The notes beneath the pieces were generated by a model. The model ran no database searches, was not told the origin of the DNA, and saw only the letters and a program-made list of their open reading frames with translations. DNA of 44,023 bases from an uncultured Muribaculaceae bacterium (GTDB lineage Bacteria > Bacteroidota > Bacteroidia > Bacteroidales > Muribaculaceae), in assembly GCA_944321865.1 (NCBI GenBank), contig CALUMZ010000015.1:1-44023 (forward strand), read 5' to 3'. Shown here one piece after another: positions 14,321 to 23,247 of the stretch; the stretch's first letter is position 1; every line of letters begins with the position of its first letter. A program made the translations under genes and the position numbers.

Positions 14321-17300
14321 TTAGAATGATAAGTTAGCTCCCAAGATGAATGAGCGTGCCTGCGGGTAGTTGCCATAGTCGATTTGGCCGCCCACTTCGG
14401 GGTCGAAGCCGGTGTATTTGGTAGCCGTCAGCAGGTTGCTGCCTTGCAGGTACACGCGGCAATGTTCGAGGCCGATTTTGCGGATGGCCTTGGTGGGGAT
14501 GGTGTAACCGATTTGCATGTTCTTCAGGCGGAAGTATGAGCCGTTTTCAAGGAAGCGGTCGGATACGTAATAGTTGACTGAGTTGCGTGGGTTGGGGATG
14601 TCGCCGTTGGGGTTATCGGTAGTCCACGCATTAGCCATCTTCGGGCTGAGAATCGATTCCGAGCCGTCGCCTTCGAGCCGGTGACGCAACTGGTTGTAAA
14701 TCTTGTTGCCTGCAACGCCTTGGAAGAAGATTTGCACGTCGAAGTTTTTCCATTCCAGTCCGAGGTTGATACCATAGTTCAACCAAGGTATGCTCGAGCC
14801 GAGCTTGGTGCGGTCGTTGTCGTCGATAACGCCGTCGCCGTTCACATCCTTGTATTTTGCATCGCCTGCATGGAACGGAGTGGTGGCCGAGGTGTAGCCG
14901 TGCAGGTATTGCAGCACCTCTTCGTCGCTGCGGTAGATGCCCTCATATTGGTAGCCCCAGAAGTAGTACAACGGGAACCCTTGGTCTACTGCCACAAGGT
15001 TGTCGTAGCCGCTGTATATGGGCGAACCGCCGTTAAGTCCCGTCAGTTCGTTGTCGATGAACGACACGTTACCGCCGATTGAGTAGTATACGTCGCCGAT
15101 GTTGTTGCGGTGTTCAAGTTGGATTTCGATACCGCGGTTGCGCACCGTGCCCACGTTGCTTGTTGCAGCAAAGCGGTTACCCACCTGTGCCGGTGCAGTC
15201 ACCAACATGAGCATGTCCTTGGTGTTGCGGATGAACAGGTCGACATTACCGTTCAACTTGCCTTTCCACAAGCCGAAGTCCACACCAAGGCTCCATTGTT
15301 CGGTGTTCTCCCAGTGCCCGCCGTTGTTAATCCAAGTGAGCACGGTTGCACCGTTGGCAAGCTGTTGGTCGGCACCAAACACATAGTCGAGGAATGTAGG
15401 CCCGTTGTTGCGCATTTCGAGCAAGAAGGCATTGTTGCCTATGTTGTCGTTACCCACGCGACCCCAACCGGCGCGAATCTTCAGCAAGTCGAGGTTGTGG
15501 AAGTCTTTCATGAAGTCTTCCTCGTTGATTTTCCATGCGAGGGCAGTCGAAGGAAAGTAGCCCCACGGATTGTCGGGGAACTTGCTTGAACCGTCGGCAC
15601 GGAAGTTGACCGTGATGAGGTAGCGGTTGTCGAAGCTGTAATGCACACGGCCGAGAGCCGAGATGCGGCGGTTGCGACTCACTCCGTCGCTTGCAGGGAG
15701 CTTGTTGTCGGTAGTTTGCGACAGGTACCAGTTCTTCTCAACCGGGTTGAGAATTGCCGAGCCTGAGCCGCCTATCGAGTAGTAGTTGTATTCTTCGGTA
15801 GTCTGTCCCACCATTATCGAGAAGTCGTGCTTGCCGATGGTGCGGGCGTAGGTGAGGATATTGTCGACCGTCCAGTTGTAGGTGCGGGCCATGCTCGAGC
15901 TCAGGAAGTTCTGTGTGAGTTGGTCCATAGTGGAGTAGTCGTGTGCGTCCTTGTATTCCTTGTTGGTTGCAATGTTGTAGTCGAAACTGTAGGTCGAGCG
16001 GAAGGTTAGTCCTTCGAGCGGGGTGATTTCGGCAAACACGTTACCGATGAAACGCTCGTTGCGGTTCTTGGGATGAGAGTGTTCTACCATACTGAGCGGG
16101 TTGGTAACCTCTTTCTTGTTGGAGCCGGAGGCTATGCGGTTGCTCAGGTCGTCGCCGTTGCGGTTGACCGAGCCTTCGGGATAGCGGACCGGGTCCCACG
16201 GAGCCATAGCGAATGCAGCCGACAAGACCGAAGCACCGGCACTCTCGGCATTGTTCATCGCATTGCGTGCAGTCGAAGCCATGAACGAAACGTTTTCGCC
16301 CACCTTCAACCAGTTGTTCACCTTGTGCGATGTGTTCAGTCGCACGGTAAAGCGCTGGTAGTCCGATCCGATGATTGTACCCTCTTGCGAATACCAGCTG
16401 CCACTGAGCGAGTAGGTAGTCTTGTCGCTACCGCCGTCGATCGACAGGTGGTAGTTCTGTATCAGCGCGTCTTGGAACACCACGTCTTGCCAGTCGGTGT
16501 CTTGTGCTTCGTAGTTGAATCCGGTGGGATTGGTTTCGGGGTTGTATACGGTGGGGAAATACTGATTGTTGATGCCTCCAAAGGTCGACAGCCATGCATT
16601 CAGCCCGTTTTCCTTGTAGTAATTCCTCGATGATTTGGAACTGCCGAACATGCCTATGCGTGTGTCGGCAAATTCCTTGGCATTCATCACGTCGAGCGTG
16701 CGCCAACGTTGCTGCACACCCACGTAGGCGTCGAGTGTAACGCGCGTCTTCTGGTTGAGCTTACCGCCGCGGGTGGTGACGATGATAACGCCGTTTGCAC
16801 CGCGCGAGCCGTAGATTGCCGTTGCCGAGGCATCTTTTAATATTTCGGTCGATTCAATGTCTTGAGGACTCAAGAAAGAAATGTCATCGACTATGACCCC
16901 ATCAACTACATATATAGGTGATGCACCGTTCACTGTGCCGACACCGCGGATGCGCACTTCGGGCGCGCCGCCCGGCTGACCCGAACTGTTGTTTACTGTC
17001 ACGCCGGCTGCCTGTCCCTGTAATGCGTTGGCAAGGCTTGCGGCCGGAGTTTTCGTCAACTTGTCGGCCGAGATTGATGTTACCGAACCGGTAAGGTCGC
17101 TTTTTTTCATTGTGCCATAGCCCACTGCTACGACTTCTTGAAGTACGTTGGCTTCGGCTTCAAGTTCAATGTCGACGGCCGGCGAATTGCCGACTTTCAC
17201 ATTTTGAGCCTTGCAGCCCACATAAGAGAATACCAAAGTCTGGCCCTTTTCGGCCGTAATGGTATATTTCCCGTCGATGTCGGTGGCTACTCCTACCGTC

Positions 17301-17446
17301 GGATTCTCTTTTACCACCACTGCCACTCCCGGCAATGGTAATCCGTCTTCGGCCGAAGTAACAGTTCCCGACACTTTCATGGCTTGCGCAAACCCTGTCA
17401 ACGCAAACATGAAAAACATCATTAATAATAAGAAATGTTTCTTCAT
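14321..17446 (-). CDS. susC: SusC/RagA-family TonB-dependent glycan importer
   Basis: This 1041-residue outer-membrane protein is the SusC partner of the next gene. The ATG at 17446 gives a good signal peptide (MKKHFLLLMMFFMFALTGFAQA); a longer open frame reaching 17611 only adds AT-rich upstream sequence, so I reject it. Residues about 24-95 form the carboxypeptidase-D-like regulatory domain (VSGTVTSAEDGLPLPGV, GVATDIDGKYTI, LVFSYVGCKAQNVKVG). The SusC/RagA signature EVVAVGYGTMKKSDLTGSV and the plug (GVTVNNSSGQPGGAPEVRIRG, SATAIYGSRGANGVIIVTTRGG) follow, then the beta-barrel, ending GANLSF. It takes up oligosaccharides with energy from TonB. As the first PUL gene it is preceded by a TAATTTTG promoter element and lies divergent to the sensor gene. 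Confidence 0.96.
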   Translation of the reverse strand: MKKHFLLLMMFFMFALTGFAQAMKVSGTVTSAEDGLPLPGVAVVVKENPTVGVATDIDGKYTITAEKGQTLVFSYVGCKAQNVKVGNSPAVDIELEAEANVLQEVVAVGYGTMKKSDLTGSVTSISADKLTKTPAASLANALQGQAAGVTVNNSSGQPGGAPEVRIRGVGTVNGASPIYVVDGVIVDDISFLSPQDIESTEILKDASATAIYGSRGANGVIIVTTRGGKLNQKTRVTLDAYVGVQQRWRTLDVMNAKEFADTRIGMFGSSKSSRNYYKENGLNAWLSTFGGINNQYFPTVYNPETNPTGFNYEAQDTDWQDVVFQDALIQNYHLSIDGGSDKTTYSLSGSWYSQEGTIIGSDYQRFTVRLNTSHKVNNWLKVGENVSFMASTARNAMNNAESAGASVLSAAFAMAPWDPVRYPEGSVNRNGDDLSNRIASGSNKKEVTNPLSMVEHSHPKNRNERFIGNVFAEITPLEGLTFRSTYSFDYNIATNKEYKDAHDYSTMDQLTQNFLSSSMARTYNWTVDNILTYARTIGKHDFSIMVGQTTEEYNYYSIGGSGSAILNPVEKNWYLSQTTDNKLPASDGVSRNRRISALGRVHYSFDNRYLITVNFRADGSSKFPDNPWGYFPSTALAWKINEEDFMKDFHNLDLLKIRAGWGRVGNDNIGNNAFLLEMRNNGPTFLDYVFGADQQLANGATVLTWINNGGHWENTEQWSLGVDFGLWKGKLNGNVDLFIRNTKDMLMLVTAPAQVGNRFAATSNVGTVRNRGIEIQLEHRNNIGDVYYSIGGNVSFIDNELTGLNGGSPIYSGYDNLVAVDQGFPLYYFWGYQYEGIYRSDEEVLQYLHGYTSATTPFHAGDAKYKDVNGDGVIDDNDRTKLGSSIPWLNYGINLGLEWKNFDVQIFFQGVAGNKIYNQLRHRLEGDGSESILSPKMANAWTTDNPNGDIPNPRNSVNYYVSDRFLENGSYFRLKNMQIGYTIPTKAIRKIGLEHCRVYLQGSNLLTATKYTGFDPEVGGQIDYGNYPQARSFILGANLSF

Positions 17447-17529
17447 AAAAGAAATTGAGGTATTTGTTATTTTTAGGATTTTTGAGAAGGTGTAAAAACG
17501 GGCATGTTGCCATGTGTTGTTACACACCG

Positions 17530-17537
17530 CAAAATTA
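17530..17537 (-). promoter_or_regulatory. Candidate -7 element of the susC promoter
   Basis: TAATTTTG on the minus strand fits TAnnTTTG and lies 84 bases upstream of the susC ATG, leaving a leader of about 75 bases. A TTCTG stands 23 bases further upstream (17561-17565) where a -33 element would be expected. Confidence 0.5.
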
Positions 17538-17657
17538 TCGGACACGCACGTGAAAAGAGGCAGAATTTCACTCACTAAAAACTCAACAACTTCATTAAAA
17601 TGTATCAACATAAATTCAACATTTGAAAATATTTTACTGATATATAATATATTATGT

Positions 17658-17681
17658 AAAACATGTTGTATAACATGTTTT
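17658..17681. promoter_or_regulatory. Perfect 10+10 bp dyad, candidate operator for the PUL regulator
   Basis: AAAACATGTT (17658-17667) and AACATGTTTT (17672-17681) are exact inverted repeats separated by GTAT. Each arm holds the palindrome AACATGTT, so the site is two identical 8-bp boxes 14 bases apart. It lies about 120 bases upstream of the susC -7 element and 89 bases before the regulator ATG. Confidence 0.6.
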
Positions 17682-17769
17682 CTAAATGCACCCTACCGAA
17701 GAATTTTTCGGAACTTAGTGCAATCAATTTCCCAACTAATTACATAATGAATACCTTAACCAACTTTTT

Positions 17770-20721
17770 ATGCAAAAATTATATAAATTATACATATATA
17801 TAACAAAGGTTAATCATGTTTCTTGCAGCCGTATATTGAGACGGCTAAGTGTGTGCAGCGTATTGATATTGCTATCGGCGCAGGTGCAGATGGGTGCTTA
17901 TCCGCTCGTGCGCAATTACAACCGGGCCGAATATGGGGCCGGGACACAGAATTGGGAAATTAGCCAAGATTCATTCGGGAGAATGCTGTTTGCCAACAAC
18001 ACGGGCCTGCTGATGTATGACAGCCGTAACTGGTCTATTGTGCAATTGGGAAATTACACGACGGTGCGATCGATATATGTCGATGACACGACTATGCGCA
18101 TATATGCGGGAGGTTCGGAAGAGTTTGGGTATTTTGCCAACAATAGCAACGGTGTCATGGAGTATGTCAGTCTTGTTGACTCTTTGCCCGAAGGCGAAAA
18201 GATGTTTGGAGAGATTTGGAACATCTTCAGTAGTGGCAAATGCCTGTGGTTCCAAGGTGACTTCGGCATATTTCGCTATGACGGGAAAAGTGTGGCGTAT
18301 ATACCTTACAGGCATAAAATATCGGCATCGGCATTGGTGAAAGATCGTCTGTTTGTTGCTTCGCAAGAAGGCGGAGTGTGCATATTGAACGGCGACCGCT
18401 ACACGCCGGTGAAGGGAAGCGACCGTCTTGAAGGGAAACGCGTGTGTTCGATATTGCCGTATAAAGACAGCGAGATACTGTTTGTAACCGATTTTGACGG
18501 CATTTATGTGTATGACGGGGCAGGAATAGAGCCAATGCATACCGACATAGATGGTTTCCTTAAGGAAAACCAAGTGTTTTGTGCCGCTACCAATGGCAGG
18601 GAGCTCGTTTTCGGGACTGTCAATAACGGTATCGTAATAAAAGATATAGCCGGGAATGGAAATACTTATGTCAATACCCGCACAGGAATGCAGAATAATA
18701 CCGTGTTAAGTATCAATTTCGACAAAATGGACAACATATGGCTCGGACTTGACAACGGCATTGACTTGGTGCTGTATAATTCGCCTATTTCCACAATGTT
18801 CGGGACGAATGTGTATGGTGCAGGATATGCATCATTGCTACATGGCGACAATCTGTTTCTTGGCACCAACCAAGGGCTGTATGTGACCGATTATCCCATA
18901 GCCAGCAAGCCTGTTCCGCAACGGCTCGACTTGTTGATGAAAGGGCAGGTGTGGAGTATCGACACGGTTGCCGGTTCGCTGTTTGTGTGCAGTGACCGGG
19001 GGCTGTTTACGCTGAATCAGCGGCATGGATTGCAGCAAGTGGGCAGTGTGCCGGGCACATGGTCGATATTGCAGTTGAAGAAGTGCCCCGGGAATTTACT
19101 GGCTTCGACCTACGAAGGGTTTTATTTAATAAAAAGAGACGAAAGCGGTGTATGGCACATGAACAATCGTGTGACGGGATTTAATGAAACGGGTACGCGA
19201 TTGATAGAAGATGAGCATGGAGCTGTGTGGATAAGCCACTGGATGAAAGGTATATACAAACTTGAATTGTCGGACGATTTGCAGCGTTTCGAGCGGGTGT
19301 CGCTATATAATCACACGAAGGGATTCCCAACCGACCGAAACAATACGCTTTATAAAATCGACGGAGACTTGGAATTTTCGACCGAAGGGGGATTTTACAA
19401 ATATAATCCGCAGACCGACTCCATGATACCCGATGAGCACATGAACAGCCTGTTTGGGGCACAATCGTCGATAAGGTTGTATCAGTCGCCCGAAAAAGAT
19501 GTGTGGGGAGTGTCGGCCAAATATATTTGTGCTGCCTTTTACAATGCGTCGGGGACATATAATATTGATTCAATCACCTATAAGCCATTGCTCGACAAGT
19601 TGATTGTGGGATTTGAGAATTTTAATTTTACATCCCCGCGAGAGTTGATAGTATCGAACGAGGAGGGATTTTTTGAAATAGACATAGACCGCGAGCACGA
19701 AGTAAACTGGAAAAGCAAGTTGTATGTGAATAAGATTTTTGCCACCGGATTGCCGGGCGACTCGTTGGTTTATTCCATAGGCAGCAACGCGTCGGAGAAG
19801 GAACTGAAGTTGCCGTATATGCTAAATTCGTTACGATTTGAGTTTATCTGTCCCGAATACCGGCAGCAAGGAGCCGTGCAGTATAGTTATTACCTTGAGA
19901 ATTACGACACAGGGTGGAGTGAATATTCCCAATCCACGTCGAAGGAGTATACCCAACTGCACGAAGGGTCGTACACGCTGCACATAAGTTCGTTCAACCG
20001 ATATGACGGTAGCCGCGAGGAGTGTGTGTTCAAGTTCAGTATACGTCCGCCGTGGTATCGCAGCATCTGGGCCATTATCATATATTTGTTGATTGTGGCC
20101 GGGGCGGTATGGTATGGCTTCAATTATGTCAAGAAGCGTGCACGGCGGGCTGCAATCGCGGTTGCCAAACGCAAAGAGGCCGAACTTGCCGAGTATAAGC
20201 GCAAAGCCGAAGAAGAGAAGTTGCGCAAGGAAAACGAGATAACCCGTCTGAAAAGCGAACGGCTTGAATATGACATAAAGCACAAGTCGCAGGAGCTGTC
20301 GAGCGCGACGATGAATGTGATGCGCAAGAATGAGATACTGATAGACATTTCACGTCAAATAAGCAAGTTGCAGGAGAGCGATGAGAAAACTTCGTTAAGT
20401 GCTTCGGCAGTCAAGCAATTGAACAAGATACAGAAGTCGATACAGGAAAACATAAGCCACGATGACGACTGGCAGCGGTTTGCCCGCAATTTCGACGTGG
20501 TGTATGAGAATTACTTGAAGCGGCTTGTGGCGCAGTATCCGCAGCTCAATATCAACGACCAGCGGCTGTGTGCCTACTTGAAGATGGGCTTGAGCTCGAA
20601 GGAGATTGCACCGTTGCTCAATATATCGTATCGCAGCGTGGAGATGACGCGTTACAGGCTTAGGAAGAAAATGCAATTGAGCCGCGATGTGAATCTTACC
20701 GACTATCTGCAAAACTTGTAG
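17770..20721 (+). CDS. Membrane sensor-regulator: beta-propeller, Y_Y_Y, TM, coiled coil, LuxR-type HTH
   Basis: This 983-residue protein resembles the sensor half of hybrid two-component systems joined straight to a DNA-binding domain. Residues about 20-41 are a signal or first membrane segment. Residues about 55-690 carry propeller-type repeats (DSFGRMLFANNTGLLMYD, DKMDNIWLGLDNGIDLV, DEHGAVWISHWMKGIYKL). Residues about 700-755 form a Y_Y_Y domain (YSYYLENYDTGWSEYS). A membrane helix lies at about 763-785, then a charged coiled coil, and a C-terminal HTH (INDQRLCAYLKMGLSSKEIAPLLNIS...VEMTRYRLRKKM, about 925-970). No histidine kinase H-box, N-box or receiver domain is visible, so it should bind DNA directly as a one-component regulator. 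Divergence from susC makes it the likely PUL activator that senses periplasmic glucan oligosaccharides. Confidence 0.88.
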   Translation: MQKLYKLYIYITKVNHVSCSRILRRLSVCSVLILLSAQVQMGAYPLVRNYNRAEYGAGTQNWEISQDSFGRMLFANNTGLLMYDSRNWSIVQLGNYTTVRSIYVDDTTMRIYAGGSEEFGYFANNSNGVMEYVSLVDSLPEGEKMFGEIWNIFSSGKCLWFQGDFGIFRYDGKSVAYIPYRHKISASALVKDRLFVASQEGGVCILNGDRYTPVKGSDRLEGKRVCSILPYKDSEILFVTDFDGIYVYDGAGIEPMHTDIDGFLKENQVFCAATNGRELVFGTVNNGIVIKDIAGNGNTYVNTRTGMQNNTVLSINFDKMDNIWLGLDNGIDLVLYNSPISTMFGTNVYGAGYASLLHGDNLFLGTNQGLYVTDYPIASKPVPQRLDLLMKGQVWSIDTVAGSLFVCSDRGLFTLNQRHGLQQVGSVPGTWSILQLKKCPGNLLASTYEGFYLIKRDESGVWHMNNRVTGFNETGTRLIEDEHGAVWISHWMKGIYKLELSDDLQRFERVSLYNHTKGFPTDRNNTLYKIDGDLEFSTEGGFYKYNPQTDSMIPDEHMNSLFGAQSSIRLYQSPEKDVWGVSAKYICAAFYNASGTYNIDSITYKPLLDKLIVGFENFNFTSPRELIVSNEEGFFEIDIDREHEVNWKSKLYVNKIFATGLPGDSLVYSIGSNASEKELKLPYMLNSLRFEFICPEYRQQGAVQYSYYLENYDTGWSEYSQSTSKEYTQLHEGSYTLHISSFNRYDGSREECVFKFSIRPPWYRSIWAIIIYLLIVAGAVWYGFNYVKKRARRAAIAVAKRKEAELAEYKRKAEEEKLRKENEITRLKSERLEYDIKHKSQELSSATMNVMRKNEILIDISRQISKLQESDEKTSLSASAVKQLNKIQKSIQENISHDDDWQRFARNFDVVYENYLKRLVAQYPQLNINDQRLCAYLKMGLSSKEIAPLLNISYRSVEMTRYRLRKKMQLSRDVNLTDYLQNL

Positions 20722-20741
20722 CTACGGTGGGGGCGGGGCGG

Positions 20742-21038
20742 TTAATCCGGTTGGAACGTGGGTATCGGCTCTATTTCCCGGTCGGCAACCGGCTGTTTCG
20801 ACGGTTTCTTGCGCGGCAAGGGCTTTATGGTATCGATGCCGGCCGAGTCGATGGCTGCTTGGAACCCGGCAAGTTCCAATGCACGTCTTTCCATCTCGTC
20901 GGGCAAAGGTGTGCTGCGAGACATTGAGACCTGAATAATAGTAACAACCATTATCATTGCCACAATCACTATGGCCGCGATGCGTTGCGGCCGTGACATT
21001 TTAAACCATTCGCGAATTTCGTTTCCGCCGTCTGTCAT
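20742..21038 (-). CDS. Small single-pass membrane protein of unknown function
   Basis: I do not recognise this 98-residue protein. The first 18 residues are polar (MTDGGNEIREWFKMSRPQ), then one hydrophobic segment RIAAIVIVAMIMVVTIIQV (about residues 19-37). The rest is a proline- and charge-rich tail (LPDEMERRALELAGFQAAID, KPLPRKKPSKQPV, EPIPTFQPD). It starts only four bases after the stop of the NSS symporter, so the two are almost surely translated from one mRNA. Some bacterial NSS transporters need a small membrane subunit (MetS with MetP), which makes an accessory role possible, but that is inference. The stop faces the sensor gene's stop 20 bases away. Confidence 0.75.
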   Translation of the reverse strand: MTDGGNEIREWFKMSRPQRIAAIVIVAMIMVVTIIQVSMSRSTPLPDEMERRALELAGFQAAIDSAGIDTIKPLPRKKPSKQPVADREIEPIPTFQPD

Positions 21039-21042
21039 GCCG

Positions 21043-22428
21043 CTACAACAAGGAAATTATGTAGGAAACAAAGATTGCCGCTATCAAGATGGGGCAAATC
21101 CAGCGTATCAGGAATGCCACTGCCGGAGCAAGCCGTGACGGGAACGCACCGTAATTGGTGAGCTCGTTCTTGATAAACTTCTTTTTCAGTATCCAACCTA
21201 CATATATGCAAATGCAGAATGCACTGATGGGAAGCAATATGTTGGTGGTGAATGTGTCGAGAAAATCGAATACGGGCATGCCGGCTATCTTCAGCCACGG
21301 CATGGCACCGAGAGAGAGCGAACACACGGCACTTGTTGCAAATATGGGAATAAGCACCACAAGGCATGCCGTGAGGCGTGATGTGTTGAAACGGTCGCGC
21401 ACGAATGCTATCGACACCTCGGCAATGGAAATGGTTGAAGTGAGGGCGGCAAGAAACAATAATGTGAAGAACAGCACGGCCCAGAACCGCGGCATGTCCA
21501 TGTAATTGAACACCTCGGGCAATGTGACAAACACCAACGTTGTCCCCGACAGGCTGCTTGAGTCGATGTTTACGTCAAAACTCATTACCGCCGGGAATAT
21601 TATAAGGCCCATCATGAATGCCACCAAGAAATTCAGTCCGGTGACTGTGAAAGCGGTTCGTGTGAGTTTAATATCCTTCGGATAGTAGGAAGAATAAGTC
21701 ACAAGGATGCCCATTCCGAGGCTCATCGAGAAGAATGCCTGTCCCAATGCAGCCACAATCACGTCGATGTCGATTTTGCCAAAGTCGGGTTTAAGGAAAA
21801 ATTCCAGTCCTTCCCGGGTATTGGGCAAAGTCATGGCCACGCCGACGAAAACGAGCAGAATGATGAATAGCATGGGCATCATTATGTTTGACATTTTTTC
21901 GATGCCTTTCTGCACACCTTTCAGCAGAATCAGCAGGTTTATTATTATGACAATGTAGGTCCACAACAACGGGTTCCAACCGGTAGAAATCATTTCAGAC
22001 ATTTTGTGTTGGTAAATGGCACTGTCGGCAGTCGAGCCTGTCGTGCCTTCAAATATCCACCCAGTTGCCGACCGGTATATATATTCGAGGGTCCACCCTG
22101 TTACCACCATGTAGTATGACAAAATTACGTATGAAGCCACAATACCTACGACACCGGCTATCCACCACCGCTTTTTCGGTGTGAGCTTCTTGAACACACC
22201 CACCGAGTCGGAGCGTCCGGCCCGGCCAAGCGAGGTTTCGGCAAGCATTACGGGTATGCCCATCAGCAACATGCTGAGCATGTAAAGAACAAGGAATGCC
22301 GCGCCGCCGTTTTCTTGGGCAAGACTTGGGAAACGCCATACGTTGCCCAAGCCGACAGCCGACCCGACTGTTGCGGCAATCACGCCTATTTTGGAACCAA
22401 ATGTGGAGTGGTTATTGTTGTGAGCCAT
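21043..22428 (-). CDS. Sodium-dependent transporter, NSS (neurotransmitter:sodium symporter) family
   Basis: This 461-residue protein has the length and motifs of the bacterial NSS/SNF family (LeuT, MhsT). The first helix contains the sodium/substrate-site segment SAVGLGNVWRFPSLAQENGGAAFL, followed by GIPVMLAETSLGR. About eleven further hydrophobic segments follow, including ALGQAFFSMSLGMGILVTYSSYYP and the sodium-site region AALTSTISIAEVSIAFVRD. NSS proteins import amino acids with sodium through the inner membrane; the exact amino acid is not readable. It is followed four bases later by a small membrane protein gene. Its upstream region holds a long-form intergenic repeat (22475-22532). Confidence 0.93.
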   Translation of the reverse strand: MAHNNNHSTFGSKIGVIAATVGSAVGLGNVWRFPSLAQENGGAAFLVLYMLSMLLMGIPVMLAETSLGRAGRSDSVGVFKKLTPKKRWWIAGVVGIVASYVILSYYMVVTGWTLEYIYRSATGWIFEGTTGSTADSAIYQHKMSEMISTGWNPLLWTYIVIIINLLILLKGVQKGIEKMSNIMMPMLFIILLVFVGVAMTLPNTREGLEFFLKPDFGKIDIDVIVAALGQAFFSMSLGMGILVTYSSYYPKDIKLTRTAFTVTGLNFLVAFMMGLIIFPAVMSFDVNIDSSSLSGTTLVFVTLPEVFNYMDMPRFWAVLFFTLLFLAALTSTISIAEVSIAFVRDRFNTSRLTACLVVLIPIFATSAVCSLSLGAMPWLKIAGMPVFDFLDTFTTNILLPISAFCICIYVGWILKKKFIKNELTNYGAFPSRLAPAVAFLIRWICPILIAAIFVSYIISLL

Positions 22429-22474
22429 GGTTTATGTTAATTGTGTATTGTCGATTTGTATTATTATTGGCTTT

Positions 22475-22532
22475 TTAACCCAAAACGGTCATCAGACCGC
22501 AAAAAAATTGTTTTGAGAGTGTTTTTATGCCG
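22475..22532 (-). repeat. Long-form intergenic stem-loop repeat, copy 1
   Basis: In reverse complement this segment aligns with 25713-25770 at about 90 percent by eye, sharing CACTCTCAAAACAA, TTTTTGCGGT and ATGACCGTTTTGGGTT. The ends can pair (CCCAAAACGG with a CCG-containing arm). It lies in the divergent region between the NSS symporter and the VanZ-like gene, 47 bases before the symporter ATG. Confidence 0.78.
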
Positions 22533-22586
22533 CTTTTTAGTTTCTTCCGGGTGGGTTTTAAAGGCATGAACCTGCTCGACATAATT

Positions 22587-22622
22587 CTAAAAATCGTTAT
22601 AAAATCTAATGACCGATTTGGG
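22587..22622 (+). repeat. Short-form intergenic stem-loop repeat, copy 2
   Basis: This segment matches 5249-5284 at 33 of 36 positions (shared core ATAAAATCTAATG, ends CTAAAAATCG and CCGATTTGGG). It lies 43 bases upstream of the TAATTTTG promoter candidate of the VanZ-like gene. Copy 1 has the same position relative to the ABC ATPase promoter only if read on the other strand. Confidence 0.8.
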
Positions 22623-22664
22623 TTTAATGATGCAAATGTAACTAAATTTTAGGATATAAATTAT

Positions 22665-22672
22665 TAATTTTG
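22665..22672 (+). promoter_or_regulatory. Candidate -7 element for the VanZ-like gene
   Basis: TAATTTTG fits TAnnTTTG, 31 bases upstream of the ATG at 22703. Confidence 0.45.
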
Positions 22673-22702
22673 CATGGCAAATAAATACGATATTATATTT
22701 TG

Positions 22703-23122
22703 ATGATTAAATTGTTGCTCAAAGTTCCCACAGGCATATTCTCGATATTGCTCACGGCAGTTGTGTTATACTTGTGCCTTGCGCCGCAACCGGTGAAGTC
22801 TCCGGGTTTTTTCAGTTTTCCCGGTGCCGACAAGGTAGTACATGGCATAATGTTTTTTGCCCTGACAGCCGTGTACTTGTTTGATTACCGCAAAATGAAG
22901 CATCTTCGGCCAATCTCAGGGGCAGTGACTGTAATGATAGGAATTGCCGCCATATTGTTGGGCGGAGCCATCGAGGTGGTTCAAGAACTTATGGCATTGG
23001 GACGTAGCATGGACCCGCTCGACTGGCTTGCCGATGCGTGCGGAGTGGTGTGCGCAGTAGCGGCAGTGCCGTGGTTGTTGGGCAAGATGCTTGCCAAAAG
23101 TACAGATACAAAAAATTGCTAA
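22703..23122 (+). CDS. VanZ-like family membrane protein
   Basis: This 139-residue protein has four hydrophobic segments and the VanZ-like family layout. The first helix is FSILLTAVVLYLCLAP. The family-type FPGADKVVHGIMFFALTAVYLFDY includes the conserved Asp-Lys...His. A third helix is AAILLGGAIEVVQELM, and the last segment is RSMDPLDWLADACGVVCAVAA, with the Asp-Trp-Leu-Ala-Asp motif seen in VanZ homologues. I chose ATG 22703 over TTG 22700. The namesake affects teicoplanin resistance, but most homologues have no proven role, and no glycopeptide-resistance genes are nearby. It stands alone on this strand, 126 bases before the receptor gene, which has its own promoter candidate. Confidence 0.83.
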   Translation: MIKLLLKVPTGIFSILLTAVVLYLCLAPQPVKSPGFFSFPGADKVVHGIMFFALTAVYLFDYRKMKHLRPISGAVTVMIGIAAILLGGAIEVVQELMALGRSMDPLDWLADACGVVCAVAAVPWLLGKMLAKSTDTKNC

Positions 23123-23182
23123 TTATTATTTATTTCAAATAAATGGCAAATGTAGCCTTTAGTATAAGTGATGTTGATTGAG

Positions 23183-23190
23183 TAATTTTG
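23183..23190 (+). promoter_or_regulatory. Candidate -7 element for the TonB-receptor-like gene
   Basis: TAATTTTG fits TAnnTTTG, 58 bases upstream of the ATG at 23248. A TTTAG at 23158-23162 stands 20 bases upstream where a -33 box would be expected. Confidence 0.45.
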
Positions 23191-23247
23191 TAAACTGCTT
23201 GATAAAGGCAGTGTAAGAATCTACAATTTATAATTTTAGGTTTATAA

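Larger units (their letters stand above)
17447..17769. other. Divergent control region between susC and the sensor gene
   Basis: This very AT-rich region of 323 bases separates the divergent PUL operon and its regulator. It holds the susC promoter candidate (17530-17537), a 10+10 bp dyad (17658-17681), and a small CCGAA/TTCGG hairpin (17696-17711). I see no gene in it. Confidence 0.75.

Noticed and set aside
17447..17611. Longer start for susC at 17611
   Set aside because: It puts 55 non-conserved residues before a perfect signal peptide and crosses the candidate promoter at 17530-17537.
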